Of a stretch of DNA of 64,000 nucleotides, positions 22,202 through 35,168 are shown in pieces. Under the pieces are notes generated by a model, which saw nothing but the letters and a program-made list of their open reading frames with translations, did no database searches and had not been told where the DNA came from. Position numbers and translations under genes: made by a program. Source of the DNA: Pseudisothecium myosuroides (Eukaryota > Streptophyta > Bryopsida > Hypnales > Lembophyllaceae); contig OX637287.1 in the NCBI GenBank assembly GCA_951799445.1, forward strand, positions 18,290,224-18,354,223, in the 5' to 3' direction. The first letter of the stretch is position 1, and each line of letters starts with the position of its first letter.

Positions 22202-25200
22202 ATGTGGAGGGCGGCCGTGCGGCAGCTGTCTAGAACGAATCCCACGCGAGGTTTGGGGTTTGAGAGTTCTTCCTCATCGCCGTTTTGGTCGCAATCGTCG
22301 TCGTTTCGATGGACTTCAGGATCGGCGGCGGCAGCTGCGGGTCAGGCCCTTGACAGGGCGGTTGATAAGGACGTGAATGGGGAGCCCCGATGGCCGTTGA
22401 GGGCTGGTTTCTTCGGATCTTTGACTGAATCGAGTGTCGATCAGACGCTGGATGCTGCACTGTACAACGTGGTGAACCTTCCTTGGCTATTTTTGCAGGG
22501 TGTGCCAAACCAGGATGTTGGACACCAACTCAAGTCTAATAATCCGGCACTTGATTACAGCCGTGCCTTTGCGAGTGCCGCGGAAGTAGCGGTGGAGGAT
22601 GAAGTTGAAGAAGACGAAGCAGACTGTAAACCTGAGGTGTATCCTGGTTCTTCTTCCTTTGATGAGGTAGGTGCAGCCAAAAAGCGTGCCCAAGAGCGCA
22701 GGAAGGCCAAGCGGAAGCAGAGGGAATTGCACATGCGGCAATTTAAGATTGAGACGGAAGCATGGCATCAAGCGGCGGCAGAGTACAAAGAGCTCGTTGC
22801 CGACATGTGCAAGAAAAATTTAGCGCCGAACTTGCCAGCTACTCGGTCATTACTCCTTGGCTGGTTCGAGCCTTTGAGGTACGGGAACGCGGTTAAATTT
22901 CTTCAATGAATTTTATACCTGACCTAAGTATACGCCTGCCAAATTGCATAATCTTGCATATCGTAACTTCAAAATGTACAAGCTGTCGTGTGAACATCAT
23001 GTATACCCAGTTTGATGATGCATTAATTCTCATCACCGGATTGCAGGGATGCTATTGCGCAAGAACAAAAGGATTACGACGAACTTAACTTCCGAGAACA
23101 TCGTGCCGTTTATGGCCCGTTCATGGCGAAGCTTCCAGCTGATATGCTAGCTGTCATCACCATGCATCGGCTAATGAGTCTCCTTATGAGCGATCAGGAA
23201 CATGGGTGTGTGAAAGTACTCCATGCCGCTCTGCAAATTGGAGAAGCTGTGGAGCAAGAGGTCCTTCCTTAATTCTTACCTCAGACGGTTGATTCTAGCG
23301 CTCTTTAGACATCGTAAGTGTGATTTGTATAGACGCTTCGTATCGTTAACATTTTGAGGGAGTCCTGAATGCTTTAAGTTCCCTGTTTGACAGGTCGGTA
23401 TTTATAAACTCCTGCATTCAAAAGGGAAAGGGAAGAAGAAAGGGAGACAGGTGGTGGTTGCTCTTGAGAACAATGACACAATTTCCGCGAATGAGAGGTC
23501 TGCCTCGGAAGCTGAGTCTGTTATAGAAGCTGCTGATCTGAAATTGAAGATGGTCAAGGAAAAGGTCAAGAAGTTCGTGAAACAACAGAAGCTGCGTTTG
23601 GTTGGAAAATTAGTGCAGCAAGCTACTGGTGACGAGCCTTGGGGACCTGCTATTCAAGTCAAGGTACAGACGCGGATGTCTATTGCATATGAAAGTAGAT
23701 CTTTGCATTATTTGAGTAGCATGTTCAGTCTAAGATGGAGTATACTTGAAGATGGAGTATATTTGAAGATGGAGTACTGTAACTTTTGGAATTATCTTTG
23801 CAGGTTGGAAGTAGATTACTTGAACTTATGTTAGAAACGTCTGTTATGCGCCCACCTGCTGATCAATCTGCCCAAGATATGACTGAACTGCGCCCCGCGT
23901 TCAAACACGCTTTGAGAAACTTCCCCGTAAAGAACAAACACAAGTAAGCTGTACGCTGTGTTGCCATTCAAGTCCCTATCTTCAGCATTATTGATGGTCC
24001 TTCGCTTGAGCTGTGAATCGTTAACCCCCGAGAGTCCCAGGGAGAAGGCAGATGTAGATTCTGAATGGTTTGGTCCAAATATATTATGATCTGAGTAGAA
24101 TAAATACATCATATCCACATTTTTGCAAGTTTTCCTTTTTCTTCCCATACCTATATGAACTGATTTTTCTTGCACTATAATCATGGAGCACCAATTGCAT
24201 TGTCAAAAAATACACAGCAATTAATTGCTTTTTCAACATTCTTGGATGTACTTCATCTGTTTCTTGTAGCGCCGGCAGTAAGCTCTTGAAAACATTCATA
24301 ATCCACATAGTGGATGCCGACTCTCTTAGGGACTCCTTTGTTATTCGTTTTGGTGACAGTTCTGTGTCTTTCTTCTTGCGTACTTTGTGCAGTAAGAATC
24401 GAATATACGGTGTTATTGAGTGCGATTCTGCTGTAATGAATGCGTTGGACAAGTCGGTGAGTTGGCTATTAACCTCAGACTTTTTAAAATTGTTTGATTA
24501 TTAATCATATATATGGTGTCGCTTCTCTAATGTACAGGGACTTACCAATCAGTTATTTGCCTTACCAGATGTTCTTATTATTTATTTTTATTTTTTCTCA
24601 AATAGCTGATTCTTGCAAGGATGTTTTTTAATGTCTTGTAGTTTTGATTTCAGGTGCAACACATGGTGATGCCGTACATGCCAATGTTGGTGAAGCCTCG
24701 TCAATGGACCGGGTACACAATCGTTTTCGCTTCGATGTTCTTCCGTCGGTTGGATGCAAATTTAAAAATATTCTAGGGTGATTTTTTCAGATGTTTTATA
24801 TATTCTCATCAAAGTTATTGGTACTAAAATACAAGTAAAGGATTACCTTGATTTGCTACTGTCATTCTCTGTTAGGGTCTCCATGTGTTCAAGAAGTGCT
24901 TTTTTAAGTGTAGGTTTTGTGACGGTGGATATTTACATCTGAAGTCCACCATCATGCGCACGCATGGGGCAAAGGAGCTGCGTGATACTATCATTGCTAC
25001 GCCCAAGGAGAGTATGTCTAAGATTGTTGAGGTGTGTCTGCTATGGTCGAACTATTCTATATTTTTCACTTCCAAAGTTTGCCATGTGTCACTTGTTTCG
25101 ACTTATTTTGATCATTTGCATTGACTTTACCTTTTGAATAGTTCAGCTACGTATCTGCTGGTGAGATCAGTATTGATGATATTTTTTTAAATCAGTAATT

Positions 25201-28200
25201 TGTCATTTCCAGGCTTTGGATGCACTGGGCTCAACTCAATGGAATATGAACACTGTCGTACTAGACGTGTTGGAGAAGATATGGGCCGATGGTGGGCGTC
25301 TAGCAGATCTTGTGGATCAGGATGATGTAAGATTAATAAATTTTCAAACAGAGCAACTGCTGTTGAGTGTGATCACGTTCAGTTGTTGAAAGTGGAAATT
25401 TAAATAGCTCTGCTTCATTAAATTCTTGATTTTGCAAGTGACTTCGTATAACTTTTCCACCGTGTTGATTGTTCATTTTGCGTTTTCATGATTTCAGGTT
25501 CCACTTCCTGATAAACCTGATTCAGATGATCCAGACGTGTTACGGAATCATAGACGAAATTCTGCTGCAGCCAAGCGAATAAATAGTGAACGCCATTCCT
25601 TGCGATGCGACATTGAACTCAAGCTAGCGGTAAACCACCAAAGCAAATGCCACTTCTTTGCTAATGTTCAGTTTTTTTCCTTCCGCTGGGAATGTTTACT
25701 TGGTGTGCGAGCTCTTAAAAATATTGAATGGAGGATTCTTTACTAGTAATGCATATGGTGTTCTTGCACCTGATATCATTCTGGAATTTCTTCTTCTGCA
25801 GGCAGCTCGTAAGTTAAAAAATGAAGAGGGATTCTTCTACCCTCATAATTTGGATTTTCGAGGAAGAGCTTACCCAATCCATCCGCATTTGAACCATTTG
25901 GGATCAGATATGTGTCGGGGCATACTGCAGTTTGCCGAAGGTCGACCGCTGGGACCTACTGGACTGCGGTGGCTCAAAATTCATCTTGCGAATCTGTTCG
26001 GTGGGAAAGTAGGGAAGATGTCATTTGATGCGCGAGTTGCTTGGGTGGACGAGATTATAGAAAAAGTGTTCGACTCTGCTGAGAAACCTCTGGAAGGAGG
26101 TCGATGGTGGCTAGAAGCCGAGGACCCTTTTCAGTGCTTGGCAGCATGTCTAGATATTCGGAACGCTATTATGTCTGGTAACCCAGAGACATTTCTCTCG
26201 TACTTACCCGTGCATCAGGTGGGTCCTTTTCTGCAAGATCGTTTTCTTACTCCTTCTGCTTGCAATGATCTCTACAGTCAAACTCTGGACATTATTTCGG
26301 AACATTTTGGAATATTCTTATATGTGGAGATTGAGCATATTTGAAGAATATTTATTGCTGAGAAGATCCTACTTGGGTGTAATTGTTTTACAGGATGGCT
26401 CATGCAATGGCTTGCAACATTATGCTGCACTAGGACGAGATTGGGTGAGTATCTGAGCTTTCAATAAAGGTTTCTTTAAGTAGTTTTCTACTTGAGTCCC
26501 GACAAAGCATTCCTCTTCTTTTTGGTTTTGGTTTTTGGTTTTGTTCTTAATGCTAGGCAATGCTGCGGAAGTGTCTGTTCGATCTCTGTTATTGACATAC
26601 CACCCTGTTTTGAGTAGATTGGAGCGGAATCTGTGAATTTAATCGCTGGGGATAAGCCAGCAGATGTTTATTCAGGCATAGCAGTCAGGTACTGTTATAT
26701 CCATGTGCTTTCTTGTGAAAGTTTTGAAGCTTTTGTTATTCTCTAATCATGATGGTTCAGTTTAATCTCCAGTATTGTAGCAGCATAATCAGTGATCATA
26801 TGGGCCTATGCTGTATTGGATACTAAAGTTTCTGTTTGAACTGGATATTTTGTTGTATCCTAAAGAGTATTCACTATTTGACAGGGTTCGTGCAATCATG
26901 GAGAAGGATGCTTTGAAAGATTCAAGCACTAATCGCAATGCTGCTAATGCCAAGATTTTGCTCCCCGAAGTATGCACCACACGATTCTTTATTTGTTCAA
27001 TTCTGCTTTTTTTTGTTATGATTATTATTAGACCCCTGTTTTCTTGACATAAGGATGTCTTCATCCACTTCTGACCTCTGCGCATCTTATCTGTGCAGAT
27101 TGATAGGAAGCTTGTCAAACAGACAGTCATGACATCAGTGTATGGAGTTACTTTTGTTGGTGCTCGTATGCAAATTTTCAATAGATTGAAGGAACGTGGG
27201 ACTATTCGAGAGCAGACAGAAATGTATAGGGCTGCGTGTTATGCTGCCAAGGTGAGTGCATATTTTGCGTCATTGCTAGAACTTGAGTTCCATCCATTTC
27301 GAGTGCCTTCTTGGCTTCTACGGACCCTAGCAGTTCAACTTATAAATTTTAGTTTTGGCCAGCATTTTACTGTTAATTGGGAACTAAACTGTCTTTTCAT
27401 TTCTTACGGATGCAGACGACGTTAAACGCATTGGGAGAAATGTTCAAAGAAGCCCGTTGCATCATGAGCTGGCTTGGAGACTGTGCTAAGGTCAGACTGC
27501 TTGCTTGAAGCTCGACAGTTAACGGTAGTCTAACAGATTTTTAGAACTGTATTTCTCATTATTTCCAGTATTGCTCACCTCAAATCCTCTTTCACTACAA
27601 TTTCTCCAGTAGTTCGATAATTTTTCAAGTTCGTCTTTCATGTTATTTCAAATATCATCACACTAATTTATTTGTTATAATGAACAGATTATTGCTTCAA
27701 ATGGAGAAACCGTGAAATGGACCACTCCTCTTGGACTTCCAGTTGTGCAGCCTTATCGCAAGCCTGGCAGACATTTGGTATGATTTCTCCGTATAAAAAA
27801 TTTCCAATTGTTATATTGCTTTTATATTTCTGCAGTGCTGTATCTTTTGAGTGGTATATAGTCGAAGATCAGCTTCTTTCATACTGATCTTGGCTGTGGA
27901 TTGTGTACAGGTTAAGACTTCATTACAAATTCTTGCTCTACGTAACTTGGATGCTGATCAACCTGTTTTAGTACAGCGGCAGAAAAGTGCTTTTCCTCCA
28001 AATTTTGTACATTCTCTTGATAGCACACATATGATGATGACTGCTCTGGCTTGTAAAGCAAACGGCCTTACTTTTGCAGGTATAGATCTTTTATCATGCT
28101 ATTCTGAAACATGCCTGCACTGAAACATGCTTCATATGAGTCTTATTAACTACCATAGCACCTTTACTTATTTCCATAGTCGAGCACTATTTTTTTGTCT

Positions 28201-28673
28201 TGTACCATGTGTCAATCTACAATTTTACAAGTTCCTTGTTCATTTGACTGCAGGTGTACATGATTCATATTGGACACACGCAGGAGATGTCGAGAAAATG
28301 AACTGTTTACTTCGTGAAAAGTTTGTGGAGCTGTACGAGCAACCAGTTCTTGAGAATGTGAGTGAAGTGTGTTGATATAGTCATTGTGTAATCTTGTTAG
28401 ATGAAATCTTAGCTGGAATTTATTTCGTGTAATACATGTAATAAATGTTTTCTATGCATGAAATTGACACCTCGTTTAGATATTTAATTTTTCTTTGATG
28501 CTACCGTCTCAGCTGTTTGGTTACAATTCTGATGTGCTTTTTTTTTTTTTTTGTGGGAGCAGCTGTTGAAGAGTTTTCAGGAGCGATTTCCACACCTGAA
28601 ATTTCCTGACGTACCTACCAGAGGTGACCTAGATCTGAAGGAGGTTTTACGAGCACCCTATTTCTTTAATTAG
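22202..28673 (+). CDS. RPOT: Phage-type (T7-like) organellar RNA polymerase, 19 exons
   Basis: Exons: 22202-22878, 23047-23260, 23394-23663, 23804-23943, 24393-24456, 24654-24712, 24914-25031, 25213-25326, 25498-25629, 25802-26218, 26394-26444, 26618-26688, 26885-26969, 27099-27251, 27416-27490, 27688-27777, 27911-28079, 28254-28357, 28563-28673. They total 3114 nt, 1037 aa. From the alternative ATG at 22052 the protein would be 1087 aa. It is a single-subunit DNA-dependent RNA polymerase that transcribes mitochondrial and/or plastid genes. Catalytic motifs are intact: [14 protein letters not shown] (D736), [14 protein letters not shown] (K811, Y819) and VHDSYWTHA (D970), corresponding to T7 D537, K631, Y639 and D812. 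The chain ends APYFFN, as plant RpoT proteins do. The N-terminus [14 protein letters not shown] is Arg/Ser-rich without acids, a good mitochondrial presequence. MWR is also how Arabidopsis RpoTm begins, so I favour 22202. The extension from 22052 is Gly/Arg/Ser-rich and could redirect the protein to plastids. Confidence 0.97.
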
Positions 28674-29608
28674 GTTAGTTGTATCAAGTATCTGCTTTTC
28701 AGATTCATTGTTGCTGCCTCAAATGTAGTAACAGCTCAGAGCATCAGGTCCTATCCATCTTTTAAGGAGATGACCTACATTGCTGCTGACACATATTCTT
28801 GAGCCCCTGTTTTGAGAGCATCCTTCCCGTTCAATATCCAACGGATATGCCTCAACTTGAAGTCTCAAATAGGACTGCGTGGTGGATCTCCATTCAGATT
28901 TTTCACCATCAATCAAAGTGGCTGGATGTGGCCATTATCACTAAACATTGATGGTTCTACCTCACAATTTACATGACTTAATTTCGGAGGTGCAACAGGG
29001 TGCCACGCCTACGCATACTGCTCAATAGTTACCACAACTTGCTGTAGAAACGTAGGGATTGAAAACAGCTTTTAATTCCCTTCGAAGAGTTTTTAGACCC
29101 TGGGAAGTAGTAAGGATTCGTTGTAACGAGCGTGAGTGAGCTATTAATTCAGGATTGGAAATACAGTCTCAGAATGAGTTTTCGGTAAGTCTCCAGCGGA
29201 ATGATATGTATCTGAGAATTTTATTACTTTCAGTGACACATTAAACAGTTTTAAGACCTTTTTGAAACCTTTTTGTGATTATTGTAACTGTTTGAACCGT
29301 GCATTCCTATGAATTACCGAGGGATCACATACTGTAACAGTGACACAGTGTAACTAGTTTATGAAATTTTGTTCTTACATTTGTTGGCTTTATTAAAGAA
29401 GATTGTATTAAAGAAGATTGTACTGTACAGCAAGGTACCAATTAATTAGGAGGTCCAATTAAGCGCTCAGGCTCTAAAAGTGTCTTCTAATGTGAAGGTA
29501 CATTTTGCTTTCTTATTGGACCAACAATATACAAATAGTGTACCGATTTCAAGACGGGTTAACACTTTTAGTGACCACTGCATTTCAACTTCAAAAATTC
29601 ATACCTTA
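28674..29608. other. RPOT 3' flank and intergenic DNA
   Basis: This holds the expected RPOT 3' UTR. No second gene or clear repeat was found. Confidence 0.5.
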
Positions 29609-30003
29609 AGGTGAATGTACCCGTACCCGATCACTTAAGGTATTTTGTAGCAAATGATAAGCAATTTAAGGCGCTTGAAAATTTTCCCATGTAGAAAGAT
29701 AAGAAATATGGGGATTCCCAAATTTTTGTAATTTTATTCTTAAAATTGAAGTTACTAGGAATTTTGGGAGTCAAAAAGTGGTCCGGACTAGTAGCCAACG
29801 TCTAGAGTCATCCAATTCCAATCATCTGAAAAACTGCTTTCCCACTCACTATTTCCTTTTCTTCCTCACTACTTTGGAACATGTGCCATAACTTTGTTAG
29901 TCCCAGTCTTAAAAAAACACATTCCAAGCTTGTCAGCCTTGCTCAAAAATAGTGCCCACTACAGGTTAGTTATAGGTCGTGTCAACTATGGGTGCATTTA
30001 CCT
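29609..30003. mobile_element. TA-flanked element, copy 3 (395 bp)
   Basis: TA flanks lie at 29607-29608 and 30004-30005. The termini are AGGTGAATGTACCC and, on minus, AGGTAAATGCACCC. Internal sequence, for example 'gtgccataactttgttag' near 29884, matches the copy at 50488-51047. It is longer than copies 1 and 2 and has no transposase frame. Confidence 0.75.
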
Positions 30004-30344
30004 TAATTCCATGAAGCTCCAAAAATATGAAAATGACTTTGGTTAGATGCAAGTTCCATTTTTCTTTCAAGGAAAGTTTACTAAAATATATTTCAAGAAG
30101 TCTAACCTCTACAAATTAATTTTCACTCCTTAAATGGGCACTTTAAGGATCACTCTAATCCAAGGTTGTGAAATCAATTGGTACTCACATTAATTTAAAA
30201 AATCTTTATAAATTTAAGATTTTCAAGATTTGGTAGCGTAAGAAGAAATATTATAATGTTCTATAGGTAATGCTTATAATGCATAAAATATCAATATTTA
30301 TAATAGAATTTAGGGAGTTGACACTTAATTAGAATTGACACACT

Positions 30345-30523
30345 ATGATATGTACCATTGGAAAGCCCTCAGTGAGGAAAAGTGTAAACACTTTGTTTCA
30401 TAGCGTTCCACTACTCAAGGTAGAAAAGATATTGAATTTTGAAGTTTTTATGATTTAAAATATTAAAAAAGCTCTTTTATTTTTATTTTATTATATTGTG
30501 GCAACGGCACAAGGCACACTAGT
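30345..30523 (+). mobile_element. Helitron-like repeat, 5'-truncated copy
   Basis: This contains the family core (ggaaagccctcagtgagg...), the 'attgaattttgaag' block and the end 'gcaacggcacaaggcacactag' followed by T. The 5' segment is missing or too diverged to see. Confidence 0.65.
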
Positions 30524-31095
30524 AACATCATGAAATTAGACTTAGTGCCAAATACATCTACCTTCAAGTCTACATTGACCATATTATCCTCATAAATTAT
30601 ACCCAAGCAACAAGCAGTAAAATGGTATTAAAATAGCAATCACAAGTACCAAGGCAAATATTTCATTGATAATCATGGATTATATATAAAATATTTGCAC
30701 AATACTAATAATCTATATGGAGGTCAACTACACGATTGTATAATTAATAATTAACAAGTCATTATTCACTTATTTAAATTCTAAAACTTCCTTTGAACTT
30801 GAATCCAATCAAAGTTTTAGTCCCTAAAGTTCCTCGGCAATTTTGCACCAAAAATCATAGGAAATTGTTGCTTTCAATGCATTCAACACAAATTTGAAAA
30901 ATATTACATATTACATTTTTTACATATTTAATTATAGGGGTTTGTACTACGATTCTCCAAAAGAGTGTGGTTTAGGTCAATTTTATTTGCATGGATTGGG
31001 AGATATTAGCCTTCGAAGTGAGACAAAAAGTTTTTTTGGATCCTACTTTAACAACTTCAATTGACTTTGATTGCCTTTTGTGGCAACATTGTTAG
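30524..31095. other. AT-rich intergenic DNA
   Basis: No gene, TIR pair or tandem repeat was recognised. Confidence 0.5.
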
Positions 31096-31323
31096 TATGT
31101 GAGCCCAAGAATGCGAGCTGGTGAGCATTGAACCTACAATATAGGTACCTATAATATAGATACCACATACTATAGAAGGTGTATGTATCATAAACACCTA
31201 TAATATGGATATTTGTAATATATATATATATATATAATCATAGATGGATTCTATAGTATATACACATATAACATAGGTGTGTAGTATTCTAGGTTCATGA
31301 GCTCACACTCCTATGCTCACATA
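31096..31323. mobile_element. AT-rich MITE related to 1558-1772, copy 2
   Basis: The terminal inverted repeats are TATGTGAGC with an extended match (left tatgtgagcccaagaatg, right read on minus tatgtgagcataggagtg). The interior has a (TA)n run at about 31217-31240 and motifs such as 'acctataatat' shared with copy 1. Confidence 0.7.
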
Positions 31324-31620
31324 GTAACAAACCTCCCTTTTGTGGTAACTCCTTTCACTGAGAAGAGTGATTTTATAATTTTCACTTCACATAAATTAGA
31401 TTAGGTACATGTGTATAAAAATACAAGAATAGAAGAAGGATGGAAGATGTCCCTTAAATTCCTACCAAATGCAACTATGTAGCAAATTCCACCACCGTAA
31501 CAAATTTTGTAAATTATATATTCTTCTTAAACACCTATTGTCCCTCTCTAAAGTCAATTTGCCCAACCTATTCTATTTCCACCATTTTATTGAAAATTGC
31601 TTGTATTTTAAATTGTACTC

Positions 31621-31866
31621 AGCCTGTGCCTTGTGCCATTGCCAAAGTCAAAACAAACAATAAAATTAATTTTCCTAATTTCTAATTCATAAAATCTTTG
31701 AAATTCAATTTTTTCACAGCTATGGATCCAAATGTCACAAAACAAAGCCCATGCACTCCTCCTCGCTGAGGACTTTCCGACGGTACCAAGCACGCCACCG
31801 GGAGACGCACGGTTCGAGAGATCTCAATGTAACAAACAAAAACAAAACAAACTTAAGGTATGGATG
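31621..31866 (-). mobile_element. Helitron-like repeat, minus-strand copy
   Basis: Read on minus, it starts TCCATACCTTAAGTTTG (preceded by A), then the poly-T/G-rich stretch, GAGATCTC, the GGTACCGTCGGAAAG core and the GCACAAGGCAC end. The final CTAG is altered. The reading frames inside are chance translations of the repeat. Confidence 0.75.
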
Positions 31867-32189
31867 TTTGGTTTCAATAAAAATTATGTCAATAGGAAGC
31901 TAATAGAAAATTGTGTCTTCCATAAAGTTTAAAAAAAATCTTACTAGAATTTGAGACTGTAGCATGACTCTAGTCACTCTATTTGAACTCCCATTTTTTT
32001 AATTTTAATTTTTTAAACAAATGGAAGAACCATTGCATTAAAAAAAACCCACATACAAGACAGCCAAGCCGCAAGGCTGGACAATGAAGAAACAAGAGCA
32101 AAGAAACCATTAAAGCAAACCAACTAAAAAAAAGAGCAGGGGGAGGGACCCTCTTTGCTCCAACTAATAGAATTACCAGTTTTCTGAGC

Positions 32190-33280
32190 TAGGATTATTG
32201 GAGATGTAATCCAAATATAATCAAATTTATTCCAAATACTATGAGCTTGCTTGGGGTGATGACAAGTTCCACGTTGTGCTTTGAAAAAGACCACCCAACT
32301 TGAATCAAGGAACGCCTCCCAAAGAGCTTTGTAAACGCATGCAAGAAGCCAACGATTACAAGCAAAAAACAGTGTTGTTCCGAGTGATCCAGATTAGCCA
32401 CAGAGCAGCTCCTCGAAAAAGGGACATTAGAGAGAATTTGGGCCCTCTAAAGGGCCGCAAGTTCCCATGAGTTCTCCACAAGTTTTGAATAGTTCCTGAC
32501 TGTTGAAACTGCGCCACCGCAGCAGGGTGACGTGGTCGGGACTTGGCCACATCAAATTTAAAATAAAAATAAATAAAAAAATAAAAAAATCTTAAAATGA
32601 AATTTGGTAATTTTTTTTTTTTTTTTTTTTTTTAAATATATTTTTCGGACAACCCATACCACTATTCACAGCATGGGGACAGATTGGGGAACGGGCCTGA
32701 AACGGCCCTTTCTTGGCCCCAAATCCCTTCTAATGCTAAATCATCTTAAGTGAATGAAATTGCGTGGGAGTTGATAAGCCAAAGATGCATTTCATGGCAT
32801 CCAATCTTCGGTGAGGGCCCTTAATCAGCTAAGTTCCTCAAAGATGATGTAGAATTGATTGTGCATAATCCCAAACTTCCAAAGCGCGTGGGCAAAGATA
32901 AAATATATGGATGGTTGTTTTGTCAGAGTTTTTTAGTGAGGCATTTGGTATCAATACCCGGAGCAATCTGAGCTCACCACGAGTTAACAACCATTGCATT
33001 ATGCCACACCAACTACATGAAGACTCCTTTCTGAAATCTTCTCTTGCTCCAAATATCATTCTAGTTGGGAGAAAAAGCGACAAGGAGGAGACCAGGCCAC
33101 TTTGATGGAATGGATCGTTGCAAAATACTTTGCTGCCCGGCCAGCAGTCGCAGTATATTCTAGGATAGGCTTGCCATTAGACCATTGCCATTTGTTTGGA
33201 TCAAAAACTAGGGACTCCATAGTACCAAAGAATAGAAGGTTAGGAAGCCGGTAACGCCCCTTCTTGGTCTTGACCACTCT
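32190..33280 (-). pseudogene. Decayed LINE-type reverse transcriptase 3' fragment
   Basis: Broken minus-strand frames line up in the order expected of the C-terminus of plant non-LTR retrotransposon polyproteins. First comes a W-x-W/GK-P-I-LEYT-x-x-x-GR region (33277-33056). Next is a zinc-binding-like segment ending IHIFYLCPRALEVWDYAQ (33083-32838). Last is ALWLIWITRNNTVF (32550-32356), matching the usual 'iW..RN..vF' end. Frameshifts and stops separate them, and the polymerase core is absent. It is an old 5'-truncated insertion. A 23-nt T run (32611-32633) interrupts the region. Confidence 0.7.
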
Positions 33281-33635
33281 CTAACTCTACAAATGTAACC
33301 CATATAGACCACTCTGCCATGTGTGGATTGGAGAAGGGGTGAACTCCAATTTGTCTCCCAAGGGGACAATGGTGCTTAAGAGATTAAAGACATAATAGGG
33401 CAATTGAATAAAAATCAAACTTCATTGTTAAAATTGATACAAAAGTCATCATTATTTGACTACAAAATATGAATCTGACTAGAAAAGGAATTTTTAAAAT
33501 TCCTTTGTAAGATTTTACATTCTTCCTAAATTTTGCCAATGAAATTAGCATTGACAACATTCTTATTTTCATTACATCACAAATGGATGGCAATGCTATA
33601 AATGGGTTGACCGAGATGCCCTTCCATGAGTAACA

Positions 33636-34373
33636 TCCATACCTTAAGTTTGGCTGTTTGTTTTGTTTGTTTGTTTGTTTGTTTTGTTTGTCACGTCGAG
33701 ATCTCCTGGACCGTGCGTCCCCCAGGGGCGTGCTTGGTACTGTCGGAAAGCCCTCAGCGAGGAGGGGTGCACGGGCTTGGTTTTGTTGCGTTTGGACTTA
33801 TGATGCGGAAGTTATTGAATTTCGAAGTATTTATGGATCAAAAAATTAGGAAATTACTTTTACTTTGATTTTTGTCGCGTTCTTGGTACCGTCGGAAAGC
33901 TCTCGGCGAGGAAGGGTGCACGGGCTTAATTTCGTGGCATTTGGACTTTCGGTGCAAAAGTTATGGATTTTTGAGTTATTTTTGGATCTTAAAAATCCAT
34001 ACCTTAAGACAGGTTGTTTGTTTTGTTTGTTTTGTTTGTCACGTTGGGATCTCCCAGACCGTGCGTCCCCCGGCCGTATGCTTGGTACCGTCGGAAAGCC
34101 CTTGGCCGGGAGGGGTGCATGGGCTTGGTTTCGTGGCATTTGGAGTTACGGTGCGGAAGTTATTGAATTTTGAAGTATTTATGGGTCAAAAAATTAGGAA
34201 ATTACTTTTACTTTGATTTTTGTCGCGCTCTTGGTACCGTCGGCGGCGAGGAGGGGTGCACGGGCTTTGATTTGTGGCGTTTGGACCTACGGTGGGAAAG
34301 TTATGTTTTTTTGAGTTATTTTGGGTTCTTAAAATGACTTTTATTTTTGTTTTGCGGCACAGGGCTACACTAG
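33636..34373 (+). mobile_element. Helitron-like repeat, tandemly duplicated copy
   Basis: Two units start TCCATACCTTAAG at 33636 and 33996, a 360-bp period. Each unit contains two GGTAC(C/T)GTCGGAAAG-type cores about 148 bp apart; the last core is shortened. The whole is preceded by A, ends ACACTAG at 34373 and is followed by T, as expected for insertion between A and T. No Rep/helicase coding sequence is present, so it is non-autonomous. Confidence 0.75.
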
Positions 34374-35168
34374 TACCTACTGAAGTTGCTGGAAGTAAAT
34401 AAATAAGAATGCAGTAGCGTAAGCAAGGATTTCAGTTATTCAGTACAGATGTTGAAATGTTGAAATGTTGGAAAAAATGACTGGAATATTTTACAAAACA
34501 ATTGTTTTCTAAAAATGGATGAAGTTGCCAAAATTCACCCACTTTGCTCTTAAATAATGATATCACACATTTGAATGAATGTACATACATCTGGATGAAT
34601 AATCATTCATTTATCCATCATCAACATCCACATATTTGTATTGTAAACAGCTTCATCAGAGCAGGCAGTCAAGATCACTCGCCTGGAAAAATTGAAAATA
34701 AAATCCGGCCTTAAAACTGAAGTGTTAACACAATCAGACGACTGATCTCCTTGGAAGGACTAAGATTTTTATTGAAGAATCTGAATTTGATGCAATTGGA
34801 TATTGCAACCCAACCAATAATCCCAGTATAAAATATCCTCCCATCAAAGTCCATCAATCTCCACACGTCCAATGTACATGACGATCTACAAATTACACTC
34901 ATCTCTCAGAAAACGCCAATGCTACAGACAGAGGCCACTCTTATTTCGGCCTCAATTATTACCGACACTCACCTCAGGTCTACACCAAGCAACACTTTGT
35001 GGTTGCATTCAACTAAACTAAAGTTGACACAATTTCATTAAAAGCACCTTGCGGCTGCTTCCAGAAAAAGTTTATGATAAAATGAAGACAAACTAATTGA
35101 AAATCCCTGATTGAAGACATTGATGATTTCGCTCGCAAGCTGGGTTGAATTGGCTGGGCTATGGAGAT
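34374..35168. other. Intergenic, 3' of pectinesterase
   Basis: The pectinesterase 3' UTR is expected next to 35168. No other gene or repeat was seen. Confidence 0.5.

Noticed and set aside
31217..31240. (TA)n run as a possible regulatory element
   Set aside because: A simple microsatellite inside a MITE, with no gene nearby.
33626..34216. ORFs of 80-114 aa in the 33.6-34.2 kb region
   Set aside because: They read through the Helitron-like repeat. Similar peptides recur at 42.5, 46.6 and 53.3 kb only because the DNA repeat recurs.
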